The notes under the pieces were generated by a model. That model did no database searches. It was given only the letters and a program-made list of their open reading frames with translations, and was not told the DNA's origin. A DNA stretch of 13,260 nucleotides from Bacillota bacterium. Its GTDB lineage: Bacteria > Bacillota_A > Clostridia > Peptostreptococcales > Anaerovoracaceae. Where the stretch lies: NCBI GenBank assembly GCA_017556895.1, contig JAFYLX010000187.1, positions 1 to 13,260 on the forward strand. Direction: 5' to 3'. Position 1 is the first letter of the stretch. Each line of letters starts with the position of its first letter. Shown piece after piece: positions 1-8,148 of the stretch. The translations under genes were made by a program, and so were the position numbers.

Positions 1-1527
1 CCGTTTGACTACGAAAATCAAATGCTTTCCCTAAGACCGGGCATGGAAAAAGGCAGAAACGATATCATTAGAAAACTGGTAGACATACAATATAATAGAA
101 ACGACCTTTCTTTCGAAAGAGGAACTTTTAGAGTGAGAGGGGATATTATAGACATTTATCCAGCGGGATCTGAATCTGCCGTTAGGGTAGAACTTTTTGG
201 AGACGAAATAGAATCCATAAAAGAGATAAATCCTGTAACCGGAGAGATAACGGGTAAACGTGACCACATCGCCATTTTCCCGGCATCTCACTATGTAACA
301 TCACCTGAAAACATGGAGAAAGCTCTAAAAACTATCGATGAAGAACTTGAAGAGCGAATCCAGTGGTTTAAAGATAGAGGAAAGCTCCTAGAGGCACAGC
401 GTATCGAGCAGAGAACTCGTTACGACCTTGAGATGCTTAGAGAGGTAGGTACTTGCAAGGGTATCGAAAACTACTCAAGACACCTAAACGCACTTCCGGC
501 AGGGACTAGACCATATACTCTAATCGACTATTTCCCAGAAGACTTTCTGATTATGATAGACGAATCCCACGTTATGTTGCCACAGCTACGTGCAATGTAC
601 GAAGGCGACCGTTCAAGAAAATCATCATTAGTGGATTATGGGTTTAGACTTCCGTCAGCACTAGACAATAGACCGCTTAAGTTCGATGAGTTTAACGGAC
701 TAGTGAATCAGATAATGTTCGTAAGTGCGACTCCATCGCCGTATGAAAAAGAACAGTCAGGCGGAGTTGATGCCGAGCAGGTTATTAGACCGACAGGGCT
801 ACTAGATCCACCTATCGAAGTTGTGCCGACAGAGGGTCAGATTGACCACCTAATAGGCGAAATTAAAAAGGTAACAGACAGAGGCGAAAAAGTCTTTGTG
901 ACTACCCTAACAAAAAAGATGGCAGAAAGTTTAACTGACTATCTGAAGGGGGTAAATATAAAGGTAAGATATCTGCATTCCGAGGTTGAAACTCTTGAAA
1001 GACTTGAAATTTTAAGAGATCTTAGAATGGGAGTTTTTGACGTGCTAGTTGGTATTAACCTTCTTAGAGAAGGTCTCGATATACCAGAGGTATCCCTTGT
1101 CGCAATCCTAGATGCAGACAAAGAGGGCTTCCTTCGTACAGAAACTTCTTTAATCCAGACTATCGGTCGTGCCGCAAGAAACGTTAATGGCAAGGTTATC
1201 ATGTACGCGGATAAGATTAGCAAAGCCATGAAAGCGGCAATTGAAGAAACCGATAGAAGAAGAACTATTCAAAAGAAATATAACGAGGAGCATGGCATCA
1301 CACCAAAATCCGTTTCAAAATCCATTCGTTCCGTTATCGAGGCTACTCATGCAAGCGAAGAGGAATCTTCATACAAGGGCAAGAATCCTTCTGAATTAAC
1401 TAAGAAAGAGCTAATGGAATACATCAAGAAACTGGAAGGCGAGATGAAACAGGCAGCCAAAGATCTGCAGTTTGAACGTGCGGCTCAGCTTCGTGACCAG
1501 ATATTTGAATATAAAGTTAAACTATGA
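1..1527 (+). CDS. uvrB: UvrABC excinuclease subunit B, 5'-truncated by window edge
   Basis: UvrB is the DNA-loading helicase-like subunit of nucleotide excision repair. It receives damaged DNA from UvrA and recruits UvrC. The frame is open from base 1, giving 508 residues. Family members are about 660 aa, so roughly the first 150 residues, including Walker A and the beta-hairpin, lie upstream. Visible motifs, in fragment numbering: RGTFRVRGD near 40-48, the Walker B/DEAD-type IDESH near 186-190, FVSATP near 240-245, the helicase VI motif QTIGRAARN near 386-394, and a C-terminal UVR domain (about 470-505, with FERAAQLRD) that contacts UvrC. The stop codon TGA overlaps the upstream ATG option of uvrA and lies inside the uvrA ribosome site, so the two are translationally coupled. 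Sequence matches to Bacillus-type UvrB are very strong. Confidence 0.98.
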   Translation, partial: PFDYENQMLSLRPGMEKGRNDIIRKLVDIQYNRNDLSFERGTFRVRGDIIDIYPAGSESAVRVELFGDEIESIKEINPVTGEITGKRDHIAIFPASHYVTSPENMEKALKTIDEELEERIQWFKDRGKLLEAQRIEQRTRYDLEMLREVGTCKGIENYSRHLNALPAGTRPYTLIDYFPEDFLIMIDESHVMLPQLRAMYEGDRSRKSSLVDYGFRLPSALDNRPLKFDEFNGLVNQIMFVSATPSPYEKEQSGGVDAEQVIRPTGLLDPPIEVVPTEGQIDHLIGEIKKVTDRGEKVFVTTLTKKMAESLTDYLKGVNIKVRYLHSEVETLERLEILRDLRMGVFDVLVGINLLREGLDIPEVSLVAILDADKEGFLRTETSLIQTIGRAARNVNGKVIMYADKISKAMKAAIEETDRRRTIQKKYNEEHGITPKSVSKSIRSVIEATHASEEESSYKGKNPSELTKKELMEYIKKLEGEMKQAAKDLQFERAAQLRDQIFEYKVKL

Positions 1528-1538
1528 GGAATTTTATG
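1524..1538 (+). promoter_or_regulatory. uvrA ribosome site overlapping the uvrB stop
   Basis: The sequence ATGAGGAATTTTATG contains the uvrB stop (TGA 1525-1527), a Shine-Dalgarno core GAGGA (1526-1530) and the preferred uvrA start (ATG 1536). Ribosomes ending uvrB finish on the uvrA ribosome site, which fits coupled, balanced synthesis of the two repair subunits. The site decides the start: the ATG at 1524 has no SD of its own. Confidence 0.75.
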
Positions 1539-4367
1539 CAAAAAGATATAATTATTAAAGGCGCAAATGAAAACAATTTAAAGAATTTATCCGTGACTAT
1601 TCCTAGGGATAAGTTTGTTGTGCTTACAGGTCTTTCCGGGAGCGGCAAATCATCCCTCGCTTTTGATACAATTTATGCGGAAGGTCAGCGTAGATATATG
1701 GAGAGTTTATCATCCTATGCGCGTCAGTTCCTTGGCCAGATGGAAAAGCCGGATGTCGAATATATCGAAGGCCTTTCTCCGGCCATTTCCATAGACCAGA
1801 AGACGACTAGTAGAAACCCTCGTTCTACAGTGGGTACGGTTACAGAAATTCATGACTATCTTAGACTTCTATATGCGAGAATAGGTAAGCCACATTGTCC
1901 TATTTGTGGAAAAGAGATTACAAGCCAATCCGTTGACCAGATAGTTGATGCTATTATGGAGTTTGAGGAAGGCACAAAGCTATTAGTTCTGGCGCCTGTA
2001 GTAAGAGGCAGAAAAGGTGAGCACGAGAAGGTCCTCGAAAAAATAAGAAAAGAAGGTTTTAGCCGCGTGAGAATTGATGGCGAAGCGTTCTTGCTCGATG
2101 AAGACGAAATAAAGCTTGAAAAGACATTCAAGCATACTATTGAAATCGTTATAGATAGAATCGTAGTAAAACTGGGACAAGAAGGAAGAATCTCAGAAGC
2201 CTGTGAACTAGCAATGTCACATGGCGAGGGGCTGGTTAACATCATTGGTGACTACTACGATTGGCACTATGAGAAGACTTTTAGTAGCAAGTTTGCGTGC
2301 CCGGACCACGGCGTGAGTATTGAGGAATTAGAACCTAGAATGTTTTCCTTCAATGCTCCTTTCGGCGCCTGTACTGTTTGCAACGGCATCGGTTACACTC
2401 AGAAGTTAAATCCGGACAAGATTATAAGATACGACCTTAGCATTCCAGATGGAGCCTTAAGTACAGTATTCGGATCCATGGAATTTAGTGGGTTTTATCG
2501 CCAACAGGTGAATGCATTGGCTGCGGACCACGGCGTGGATATCAACAAGCCTCTTGTGGACCTGCCAGACAAGTTCGTTCAGGAACTGTTATACGGAACA
2601 GGCGACAGAAACCTAGTGTACTATTATGTGAGCAACAATACAGGATCTAAAACCCTAATGAATAGACCTTTCGAAGGCGTTATTAACAATATCGAAAGAC
2701 GATATAGAGAGACTACGTCAGATTACTTTAAGAACAAGATGGACGAGTACATGTCTATCGACCTATGTCCTTCCTGTAACGGTAAGAGGCTAAAGCCGGA
2801 AGTCCTAGCGGTAACTGTAGGCGGAATCAATATTGCGGATCTTTCCGAGATGTCCATCAAGGAAGCACTGGAGTTCGTAGAAAGCCTAGAACTTACAGAA
2901 AAGGAAGCAAAAATTGCACATCAAGTACTAAAGGAAATCAAGGCAAGACTCAAGTTCTTAATCGATGTAGGCTTAGATTATCTAACATTAAGCCGTGCTG
3001 CAGGAACTCTTTCCGGTGGCGAATCTCAGAGAATTAGACTAGCTACGCAGATCGGTTCCAGCCTTGTAGGTGTGCTATATATCCTTGACGAGCCGAGTAT
3101 CGGTCTTCATCAAAAGGATAACGAGAAACTTCTTGGCACACTTAGACACCTAACGGATATCGGTAACACCCTAATTGTAGTTGAGCACGACGAAGACACG
3201 ATGTATGCTGCGGACCATATCATCGATATAGGCCCGGGCGCCGGAGTCCACGGTGGCGAGCTTGTGGCTCAGGGCACGGTGGACGATATCAAGGCTTGCA
3301 AGGAGTCTTTGACAGGGCAGTATTTATCCGGAGAAAAGAAGATTTACGTTCCGACTAAGAGAAGAGAAGGCAACGGAAAGACCCTTACTATCAAGGGGGC
3401 TAGACAGAACAACCTTAAGAACGTAGACGTGGACATTCCTCTCGGCAAGTTCGTATGTGTTACAGGTGTATCAGGCTCTGGCAAGAGTAGTTTGATTAAC
3501 GAAATCCTATATAAGGGTGTTTCGAAAATTACAAACAAAACTTTAGAAGAGCCGGGCGAACACGACGAAATCCTAGGAATCGAAAACATCGATAAGGTGA
3601 TCGACATCGACCAGTCTCCAATTGGAAGAACACCTAGATCTAACCCAGCAACATATACAGGAATGTTTACGGGCATTAGAGATCTATTTGCAAACCTTCC
3701 TGAAGCTAAGATGAGAGGCTTCGGAAAGGGAAGATTTAGCTTTAATGTTAAAGGTGGGCGTTGCGAAGCCTGCAGTGGGGATGGTATAATAAAGATTGAA
3801 ATGCACTTCCTGCCTGATGTTTACGTACCTTGTGAGGTGTGTAAAGGTCACAGATACAACAGAGAGACTCTAGAAGTTAAATATAAAGGCAAGAGTATTT
3901 TTGATGTACTTGACATGAGTGTCAGTGAGGGAGTAGAATTTTTTAAGAACATACCTAGTGTTGCTAAGCAACTTAAGACTCTTGAAGAAGTTGGACTTGG
4001 CTATATTAAGCTTGGACAACCTTCCACACAGCTTTCAGGCGGTGAGGCACAGAGAGTTAAGCTTGCTTCTGAACTTTCCAAGAGAAGTACAGGCAAAACA
4101 CTATATATTCTTGATGAGCCGACTACGGGCTTGCATTTTGCCGATGTAGACAAGCTGATTACAGTTTTAGATAGGCTAGTAGATGCAGGAAACACAGTAG
4201 TAGTAATAGAACACAATCTCGATGTTATCAAGAGAGCGGACCATATTATTGATTTAGGACCTGATGGTGGAAGCAGGGGTGGCACTATTGTAACAACGGG
4301 AACTCCTGAAGAGGTTTCCAAGTGTGAGGAATCCTACACAGGACAATTTTTAAAGAAGCTTTTATAG
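1536..4367 (+). CDS. uvrA: UvrABC excinuclease subunit A
   Basis: UvrA is the damage-sensing dimeric ATPase of nucleotide excision repair, with two ABC modules. I chose ATG 1536 (943 aa) over ATG 1524 because TGAGGA (1525-1530) sits 5 bases before it and the protein then starts [17 protein letters not shown], as usual for UvrA. Visible motifs: first Walker A GLSGSGKS (about residues 32-39); zinc-binding CPIC near 121-124; a CTVCNG knuckle near 279; first signature LSGGESQ near 491 and Walker [11 protein letters not shown]; second Walker [10 protein letters not shown] near 644; C-terminal zinc module CEAC...CEVC near 742-768; second signature LSGGEAQ near 834 and [10 protein letters not shown] near 857. 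It is full length with no missing key residue. It overlaps the uvrB region and is followed 22 bases later by pncB. Confidence 0.98.
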   Translation: MQKDIIIKGANENNLKNLSVTIPRDKFVVLTGLSGSGKSSLAFDTIYAEGQRRYMESLSSYARQFLGQMEKPDVEYIEGLSPAISIDQKTTSRNPRSTVGTVTEIHDYLRLLYARIGKPHCPICGKEITSQSVDQIVDAIMEFEEGTKLLVLAPVVRGRKGEHEKVLEKIRKEGFSRVRIDGEAFLLDEDEIKLEKTFKHTIEIVIDRIVVKLGQEGRISEACELAMSHGEGLVNIIGDYYDWHYEKTFSSKFACPDHGVSIEELEPRMFSFNAPFGACTVCNGIGYTQKLNPDKIIRYDLSIPDGALSTVFGSMEFSGFYRQQVNALAADHGVDINKPLVDLPDKFVQELLYGTGDRNLVYYYVSNNTGSKTLMNRPFEGVINNIERRYRETTSDYFKNKMDEYMSIDLCPSCNGKRLKPEVLAVTVGGINIADLSEMSIKEALEFVESLELTEKEAKIAHQVLKEIKARLKFLIDVGLDYLTLSRAAGTLSGGESQRIRLATQIGSSLVGVLYILDEPSIGLHQKDNEKLLGTLRHLTDIGNTLIVVEHDEDTMYAADHIIDIGPGAGVHGGELVAQGTVDDIKACKESLTGQYLSGEKKIYVPTKRREGNGKTLTIKGARQNNLKNVDVDIPLGKFVCVTGVSGSGKSSLINEILYKGVSKITNKTLEEPGEHDEILGIENIDKVIDIDQSPIGRTPRSNPATYTGMFTGIRDLFANLPEAKMRGFGKGRFSFNVKGGRCEACSGDGIIKIEMHFLPDVYVPCEVCKGHRYNRETLEVKYKGKSIFDVLDMSVSEGVEFFKNIPSVAKQLKTLEEVGLGYIKLGQPSTQLSGGEAQRVKLASELSKRSTGKTLYILDEPTTGLHFADVDKLITVLDRLVDAGNTVVVIEHNLDVIKRADHIIDLGPDGGSRGGTIVTTGTPEEVSKCEESYTGQFLKKLL

Positions 4368-4389
4368 CAGAGAAAACGGAGGCATCCAA

Positions 4390-5823
4390 ATGGATAAAAA
4401 AATGAATCTGACCATGCTGACTGACTTTTATGAAATCACCATGGCTAACGGTTATTTTGAAACAGGTATGGCGGATAACATAGCTTACTTCGACATGTTC
4501 TTTAGACGTGTACCGGACGGAGGCGGCTATGCCATTATGGCTGGTGTTGAGCAGGTAATTGATTACCTAAAGAACCTAAAATTCACAGAAGAAGACGTTG
4601 AATTCTTAAGAAATAAAGGTATTTTCTGCGAAGAATTCCTTGAATATTTAGCCAACTTTGAGTTCACGTGTGACGTTTGGGCGGTTCCTGAGGGAACACC
4701 TATTTTCCCACACGAGCCAATCTTAACGGTTCGCGGACCTGTTATTCAGGCACAGTTTATCGAAACGATGATTCTGCTTACAATCAACCACCAGAGTTTA
4801 ATTGCAACAAAGGCAAGCAGAATTGCGAGAGCTGCGATGGGAAGACCTGTAATGGAATTCGGTACTAGAAGAGCTCACGGCGGAGACGCTGCTATCTATG
4901 GTGCGAGAGCGGCATATATCGGCGGCTGTGCAGCAACAGCATGTACTATTGCAGACAGAGATTACGGAATTAAGTCAACAGGAACAATGGCCCACAGCTG
5001 GGTTCAGATGTTCCCTGATGAATACTCTGCATTCAAAAAATATGCAGAAATCTATCCAGAAAACTGCACGTTGCTGGTAGATACATATAACGTCCTAAAA
5101 TCCGGTGTTCCAAATGCCATCAAGGTGTTTAAGGAAATGAAGCCTGCCAAGATGGGCATCAGAATCGACTCCGGTGACGTAGCTTACTTAACTAAGAAGG
5201 CAAGAGTTATGCTTGATGAAGCAGGACTTCAGGACTGTCAGATTGTAGTATCCAACTCTCTAGACGAATACATCATCAGAGACGTTATCATGGAAGGCGC
5301 TTGCATCGACTCCTTCGGCGTTGGCGAAAGACTTATCACAGCTAAGTCTCAGCCTGTATTCGGCGGCGTATATAAATTAGTAGCTTTAGAAACTGACGGT
5401 GTTGTTGTTCCAAAGATTAAGATTTCCGAAAACATCGAAAAGATTACTAACCCTGGTTTCAAGAATCTATTCAGACTATACGACAAGGAAACTGGTAAGG
5501 CTAGAGGTGACGTAATTACACTTGCACAGGAAACTGTTCCTGAACAGGACGAATACGAAATCTTCGACCCTAACGCAGTATGGAAGAGAACTACAGTAAC
5601 AAACTACTATGTAAGAGATCTTCACGTTCAGCTTTTCGACAAGGGCAAATGCGTATACGAAAGCCCATCCGTAGACGAAATCAGAGAATACTGCCAGCAG
5701 CAGCTAGAAACTCTATGGGGCGAAACTCTTCGTTTCGAAAACCCACAGACTTACTACGTAGACCTTTCTCAGAGACTATGGGATATGAAGAACAACCTTC
5801 TTTCAGGCCACTCCAAGAAATAG
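4390..5823 (+). CDS. pncB: Nicotinate phosphoribosyltransferase
   Basis: This enzyme joins nicotinate to PRPP (with ATP use) to form nicotinate mononucleotide, the entry step of the Preiss-Handler NAD salvage route in the cytoplasm. The 477-aa protein shows the N-terminal LTDFYEITMANGYF block (residues 7-23), EFGTRRAHGGDAA (156-168), GTMAHSW with His202 at the position that is phosphorylated in this family, VDTYNV, the phosphate-binding IRIDSGD, and FGVGERL. The length fits the Firmicute-type NAPRTase (about 480-490 aa). GGAGG at 4378-4382 lies 7 bases before the ATG. It starts 22 bases after uvrA and probably shares its transcript. There is no functional link to DNA repair beyond NAD supply, so the pairing may simply be operon convenience. 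The coding sequence ends 133 bases before a hairpin terminator. Confidence 0.96.
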   Translation: MDKKMNLTMLTDFYEITMANGYFETGMADNIAYFDMFFRRVPDGGGYAIMAGVEQVIDYLKNLKFTEEDVEFLRNKGIFCEEFLEYLANFEFTCDVWAVPEGTPIFPHEPILTVRGPVIQAQFIETMILLTINHQSLIATKASRIARAAMGRPVMEFGTRRAHGGDAAIYGARAAYIGGCAATACTIADRDYGIKSTGTMAHSWVQMFPDEYSAFKKYAEIYPENCTLLVDTYNVLKSGVPNAIKVFKEMKPAKMGIRIDSGDVAYLTKKARVMLDEAGLQDCQIVVSNSLDEYIIRDVIMEGACIDSFGVGERLITAKSQPVFGGVYKLVALETDGVVVPKIKISENIEKITNPGFKNLFRLYDKETGKARGDVITLAQETVPEQDEYEIFDPNAVWKRTTVTNYYVRDLHVQLFDKGKCVYESPSVDEIREYCQQQLETLWGETLRFENPQTYYVDLSQRLWDMKNNLLSGHSKK

Positions 5824-5837
5824 GCTACCGAGAATGT

Positions 5838-5887
5838 GAACTGCCGGATGGACAGCCAATTGCAGATACGAACTGCCGGATGGACAG
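5838..5887 (+). repeat. Exact 18-bp direct repeat after pncB
   Basis: The 18-mer GAACTGCCGGATGGACAG occurs at 5838-5855 and again at 5870-5887 (period 32, gap 14 bases). It begins 14 bases after the pncB stop. It lies in no credible gene and is unlike the surrounding sequence. A GGAGG (5894-5898) follows the second copy, but no start codon sits at useful spacing, so it may be the relic of a duplicated or lost small gene. Function unknown. Confidence 0.85.
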
Positions 5888-5955
5888 TCCGCTGGAGGTA
5901 AAAGTAATAAGGTGTTAAGAATTTGTTAATGTTTTACGTACAAATGTATGGTACA

Positions 5956-5990
5956 ATGGTGTTGTGTTTAATCACAGCACCATTTTTATT
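5956..5990 (+). terminator. Rho-independent terminator after pncB
   Basis: An 11-bp stem (5956-5966 pairing with 5973-5983, one G-T wobble) closes a 6-base loop and is followed by TTTTATTT. It probably ends the uvrB-uvrA-pncB transcript 133 bases after the pncB stop. A TACAAT (5952-5957) overlaps its left arm, so a promoter role for this segment is an alternative I consider less likely. Confidence 0.65.
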
Positions 5991-6053
5991 TGCAAACACT
6001 AAATCCGGTAAGTGCACTTAGATGCAATAGAGTGTCGAGGCGCATTAGGATAA

Positions 6054-6095
6054 ACAAGGATTAACCTAGATAATGGTTAGCACAGACAAGGATTA
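6054..6095 (+). repeat. 10-bp direct repeat in the leader of the 6098 gene
   Basis: ACAAGGATTA is present at 6054-6063 and 6086-6095, period 32. The second copy carries the ribosome site (AAGGA) of the 188-aa gene. It could be chance or a short duplication of the ribosome site; no AUG follows the first copy at SD spacing. Confidence 0.5.
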
Positions 6096-6097
6096 GT

Positions 6098-6664
6098 ATG
6101 AAAACAATTTACATCTTACTTACTAGGAGCACAACTATATGTTCCAAGGTTGTATATATGGCAACGAGAAGTGAATACACACACTCTGCCATCTCCTTAG
6201 ACAAGAATTTTGACAAGTTATATACATTTTCCAGAAGGCATAAACGCTTGATGTTGCCTGCAGGCTTCGTGGTAGAGAGTGCATACCAGGGAATAATGGG
6301 AGACTCCGACGATATGAACTGCGCTGTTTACGAGTTGAAAATCTCAAGTCATGCATACAAGAAGCTTGTTAGAATGCTTAGACATATGGACTACCATAAA
6401 AACAAATATAGATACAGCATATTAGGTTTGATATTTATTTTCTTCAACAAATCTTACCAACGCAAAGGCTACTATTTCTGCTCCCAGTTTGTGCATTACG
6501 CACTTACTGAATCCGGCGCCATAGAGGACTCAAGATGTTCATCTTTAATAAAGCCAATGTATCTGGGAGAGCTTCCGGAGGCAAAGGAAATCTTCAAGGG
6601 CAAAATCAGCCAACTCAGAAGCAACTGGGAAGACGTGCAGAAAGAAACTTTATCTGCGGTATAG
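6098..6664 (+). CDS. Permuted NlpC/P60 (papain-fold) family protein, function unassigned
   Basis: A 188-aa cytoplasmic-looking protein without signal peptide. The N-terminal ILLTRSTTICSK strand-helix, the EYTHSAISL box with His29, the later YYFCSQFVHYAL box with Cys128, and acidic residues such as Glu60 or Glu79 match the order His-then-Cys seen in circularly permuted NlpC/P60-like proteins (YiiX/YebB type), which include amidases, peptidases and acyltransferases. I recognise the general family, common in Clostridia, from the motif order but know no substrate. AAGGA (6088-6092) precedes the ATG by 5 bases. It stands alone between the pncB terminator and a bidirectional terminator. The 274-base gap before it (5824-6097) holds the 18-bp repeat, the hairpin and a 10-bp repeat (ACAAGGATTA at 6054 and 6086); no clear promoter was seen. 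Confidence 0.8.
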   Translation: MKTIYILLTRSTTICSKVVYMATRSEYTHSAISLDKNFDKLYTFSRRHKRLMLPAGFVVESAYQGIMGDSDDMNCAVYELKISSHAYKKLVRMLRHMDYHKNKYRYSILGLIFIFFNKSYQRKGYYFCSQFVHYALTESGAIEDSRCSSLIKPMYLGELPEAKEIFKGKISQLRSNWEDVQKETLSAV

Positions 6665-6689
6665 AATGAAACCGAGGCATATATAAAAA

Positions 6690-6744
6690 TAAAAAAGAGG
6701 CTTATGCAACTGTGAAATCGTCATGCATAATGCCTCTTTTGTGT
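6690..6744. terminator. Bidirectional terminator between the 6098 gene and fba
   Basis: AAAAGAGGC (6693-6701) pairs with GCCTCTTTT (6732-6740), and TTATGCA (6702-6708) pairs with TGCATAA (6724-6730), with one bulged T. The result is a 16-bp stem with a 15-base loop. T-rich tails occur in both directions: TTTTGTGTTG on + and a long T-run (complement of 6683-6696) on -. It serves both converging genes. Confidence 0.9.
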
Positions 6745-6766
6745 TGATTCTAAAGTTCCTTGTGTA

Positions 6767-6821
6767 ACACGCTTGCTGTAGCGTGTACCATTGCATACTT
6801 CCTATAACGCACTCGTTATAG
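6767..6821 (-). other. Two further hairpins at the 3' end of fba
   Basis: ACACGC/GCGTGT (6767-6772 with 6781-6786) forms one short hairpin. CTATAACG/CGTTATAG (6802-6809 with 6814-6821, loop CACT) forms an 8-bp hairpin that includes the fba stop codon (6816-6818). Neither has a T-tail, so they are not terminators themselves. With the following terminator they give three stacked stems at the fba mRNA end, possibly protecting it from 3' decay. Confidence 0.5.
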
Positions 6822-7745
6822 AGTATTTGATGCGTTAAGCACGTTCTTAATCTTGTGCTGAACCATTGACTTGATAGCGTCTCTACCAGGGCCTAAGAAC
6901 TTACGAGGGTCGAATTCTGCAGGGTTTTCAAGTAAAGCCTTACGAACTTCTGCAGTCATTGCAAGTCTAAGGTCAGTGTCGATGTTTACCTTACAGATAC
7001 CGTACTTAGTAGCTTCTCTAATCATTTCTTCAGGAACGCCCTGAGCGCCAGGGATGTTACCTCCGTACTGGTTACACTTGTCTACGAATTCCTTTAATAC
7101 AGAAGATGCACCGTGGAGTACAAGTGGAGTATCTGGGATTAATCTATGGATTGTCTGTAATCTTTCGTAATCTAGATAAGGTTCACCCTTAAACTTGTAT
7201 GCACCGTGGCTTGTTCCGATAGCGATAGCTAAGGAGTCAACGCCAGTTCTTTCTACGAATTCAGCAGCCTCATCAGGGTCTGTGAAAGTAGCGGAACGTT
7301 CATCAACCTTAACGTCGTCTTCAACACCAGCTAACTTACCAAGTTCTGCTTCTACTACTACGCCATGAGCGTGAGCGTATTCAACAACCTGCTTTGTAAG
7401 CTTGATGTTTTCTTCAAAAGAGTGCTTGGAACCGTCGATCATTACTGATGTGAAACCGTCGTCGATACACTTCTTACAGATGTCGAAGTCTTCGCCGTGG
7501 TCAAGGTGAAGTGCGATATCAAGACCTGTGTCAAGGATAGCAGCTTCAACTAATTTTGTTAAGTAGGCAGGCTTTGCGTACTTACGAGCACCGGCAGAAA
7601 CCTGAAGGATAAGTGGAGACTGTTCTACCTGAGCAGCTTCAACTATACCCTGAATGATTTCCATATTATTTACGTTAAAAGCACCGATTGCATAATCGGA
7701 AACTAATGCCTTTTTAAACATTTCTTTTGTTGTTACTAATGCCAT
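6816..7745 (-). CDS. fba: Class II fructose-1,6-bisphosphate aldolase
   Basis: This zinc enzyme interconverts fructose-1,6-bisphosphate with DHAP and glyceraldehyde-3-phosphate in glycolysis and gluconeogenesis. The 309-aa TIM-barrel protein shows the N-terminal GAFNVNNMEI block, ALHLDHGEDF with the catalytic Asp82 and zinc ligand His83, VMIDGS (102-107), VEAELG with Glu133, GTSHGAYKF with zinc ligand His180, LHGASS with His211, and the DHAP-phosphate loop VNIDTDLR near 253-260. Length and motifs are typical of the Bacillus FbaA-like class IIB form. The start has a GGAGG (7752-7756, complement strand) 6 bases upstream, and a -10 TATAAT lies in the 63-base gap before it. It is probably a single-gene transcript, as is common for this highly expressed gene. 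Confidence 0.97.
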   Translation of the reverse strand: MALVTTKEMFKKALVSDYAIGAFNVNNMEIIQGIVEAAQVEQSPLILQVSAGARKYAKPAYLTKLVEAAILDTGLDIALHLDHGEDFDICKKCIDDGFTSVMIDGSKHSFEENIKLTKQVVEYAHAHGVVVEAELGKLAGVEDDVKVDERSATFTDPDEAAEFVERTGVDSLAIAIGTSHGAYKFKGEPYLDYERLQTIHRLIPDTPLVLHGASSVLKEFVDKCNQYGGNIPGAQGVPEEMIREATKYGICKVNIDTDLRLAMTAEVRKALLENPAEFDPRKFLGPGRDAIKSMVQHKIKNVLNASNTL

Positions 7746-7785
7746 TTTTAACCTCCAATTTCATTCATGGATTACAATCTAATAT

Positions 7786-7814
7786 ATTATACAACAAAAT
7801 TACATTATTTAAAA
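7786..7814 (-). promoter_or_regulatory. Candidate fba promoter
   Basis: On the - strand a perfect -10 TATAAT (7786-7791) stands 17 bases from a weak -35 TTTTAA (7809-7814). The leader would be about 35 bases, with the SD near its end. The -35 overlaps the stop end of the neighbouring 84-aa gene, so read-through from that gene could also feed fba. Confidence 0.6.
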
Positions 7815-8063
7815 GATGGCATTTCTGTTTTCCTCGTTGTAATCATCATAAGTAAGTCCATCAGCAGAGCTTAACATTGATAACATTGGGCCAATTCTCT
7901 GGGCTATTGTGCTTAAATCGGGGATGGAATTAACAGTGGAGCTTAATTTGTCTATCCTGTTTAGTGTCTCAGTTATTCTATGTAAATCATAAAATATGTT
8001 ACTTTTCTTATTAAGAATCAAAAATAAAAGAACGATACCTATAACATTGGGGTCTTTGGACAT
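7809..8063 (-). CDS. Small membrane-anchored protein, unknown function (84 aa)
   Basis: I do not recognise this gene. I chose the ATG at 8063 because AGGAGG (8071-8076, complement) lies 7 bases before it; the frame stays open further upstream only as a shadow of the divergent gene. The 84-aa product has an N-terminal hydrophobic stretch (about residues 7-18, IGIVLLFLIL) followed by an amphipathic helix (IFYDLHRITETLNRIDKL) and a C-terminal part with IAQRIGPMLSML (53-64) and an acidic/Asn-rich tail. A single membrane-inserted helix with a cytoplasmic helical domain is the likely topology. It is divergent from the 105-aa gene, which also carries an I-x-P-M-L motif, and lies 63 bases upstream of fba in the same direction. 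Confidence 0.7.
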   Translation of the reverse strand: MSKDPNVIGIVLLFLILNKKSNIFYDLHRITETLNRIDKLSSTVNSIPDLSTIAQRIGPMLSMLSSADGLTYDDYNEENRNAIF

Positions 8064-8099
8064 AACACTTCCTCCTAACATATAACAATATATGAAAAT

Positions 8100-8129
8100 T
8101 TGAAGAGTAGGGTGCATAAGATATATAAA
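8100..8129 (+). promoter_or_regulatory. Candidate promoter for the 105-aa gene
   Basis: TTGAAG (8100-8105) stands 16 bases from TATATA (8122-8127), or 18 bases from TATAAA (8124-8129), a plausible sigma-A site. The overlapping CATAAGATA (8115-8123) also fits the CATAnnnTA -10 of sporulation sigma factors, but the -35 match (TGAAAA at 8093) is weak and nothing else here shows the organism sporulates. Confidence 0.4.
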
Positions 8130-8148
8130 ACAAAATTGGAGGGTTTCG

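Noticed and set aside
1856..4321. Long antisense frames across uvrA (and similar ones across fic and rluA)
   Set aside because: They have no SD, lie wholly opposite strongly conserved genes and have skewed Ser/Leu/Ile/Pro composition, the usual mirror of coding strands.
5838..5887. CRISPR array from the 18-bp repeat
   Set aside because: Only two units with a 14-base gap, no further copies and no cas gene.
5923..5957. Promoter TTGTTA with TATGGT or TACAAT before the 188-aa gene
   Set aside because: The -10 options are weak or overlap the left arm of a hairpin with T-tail, so any transcript would end at once. The terminator reading explains the sequence better.
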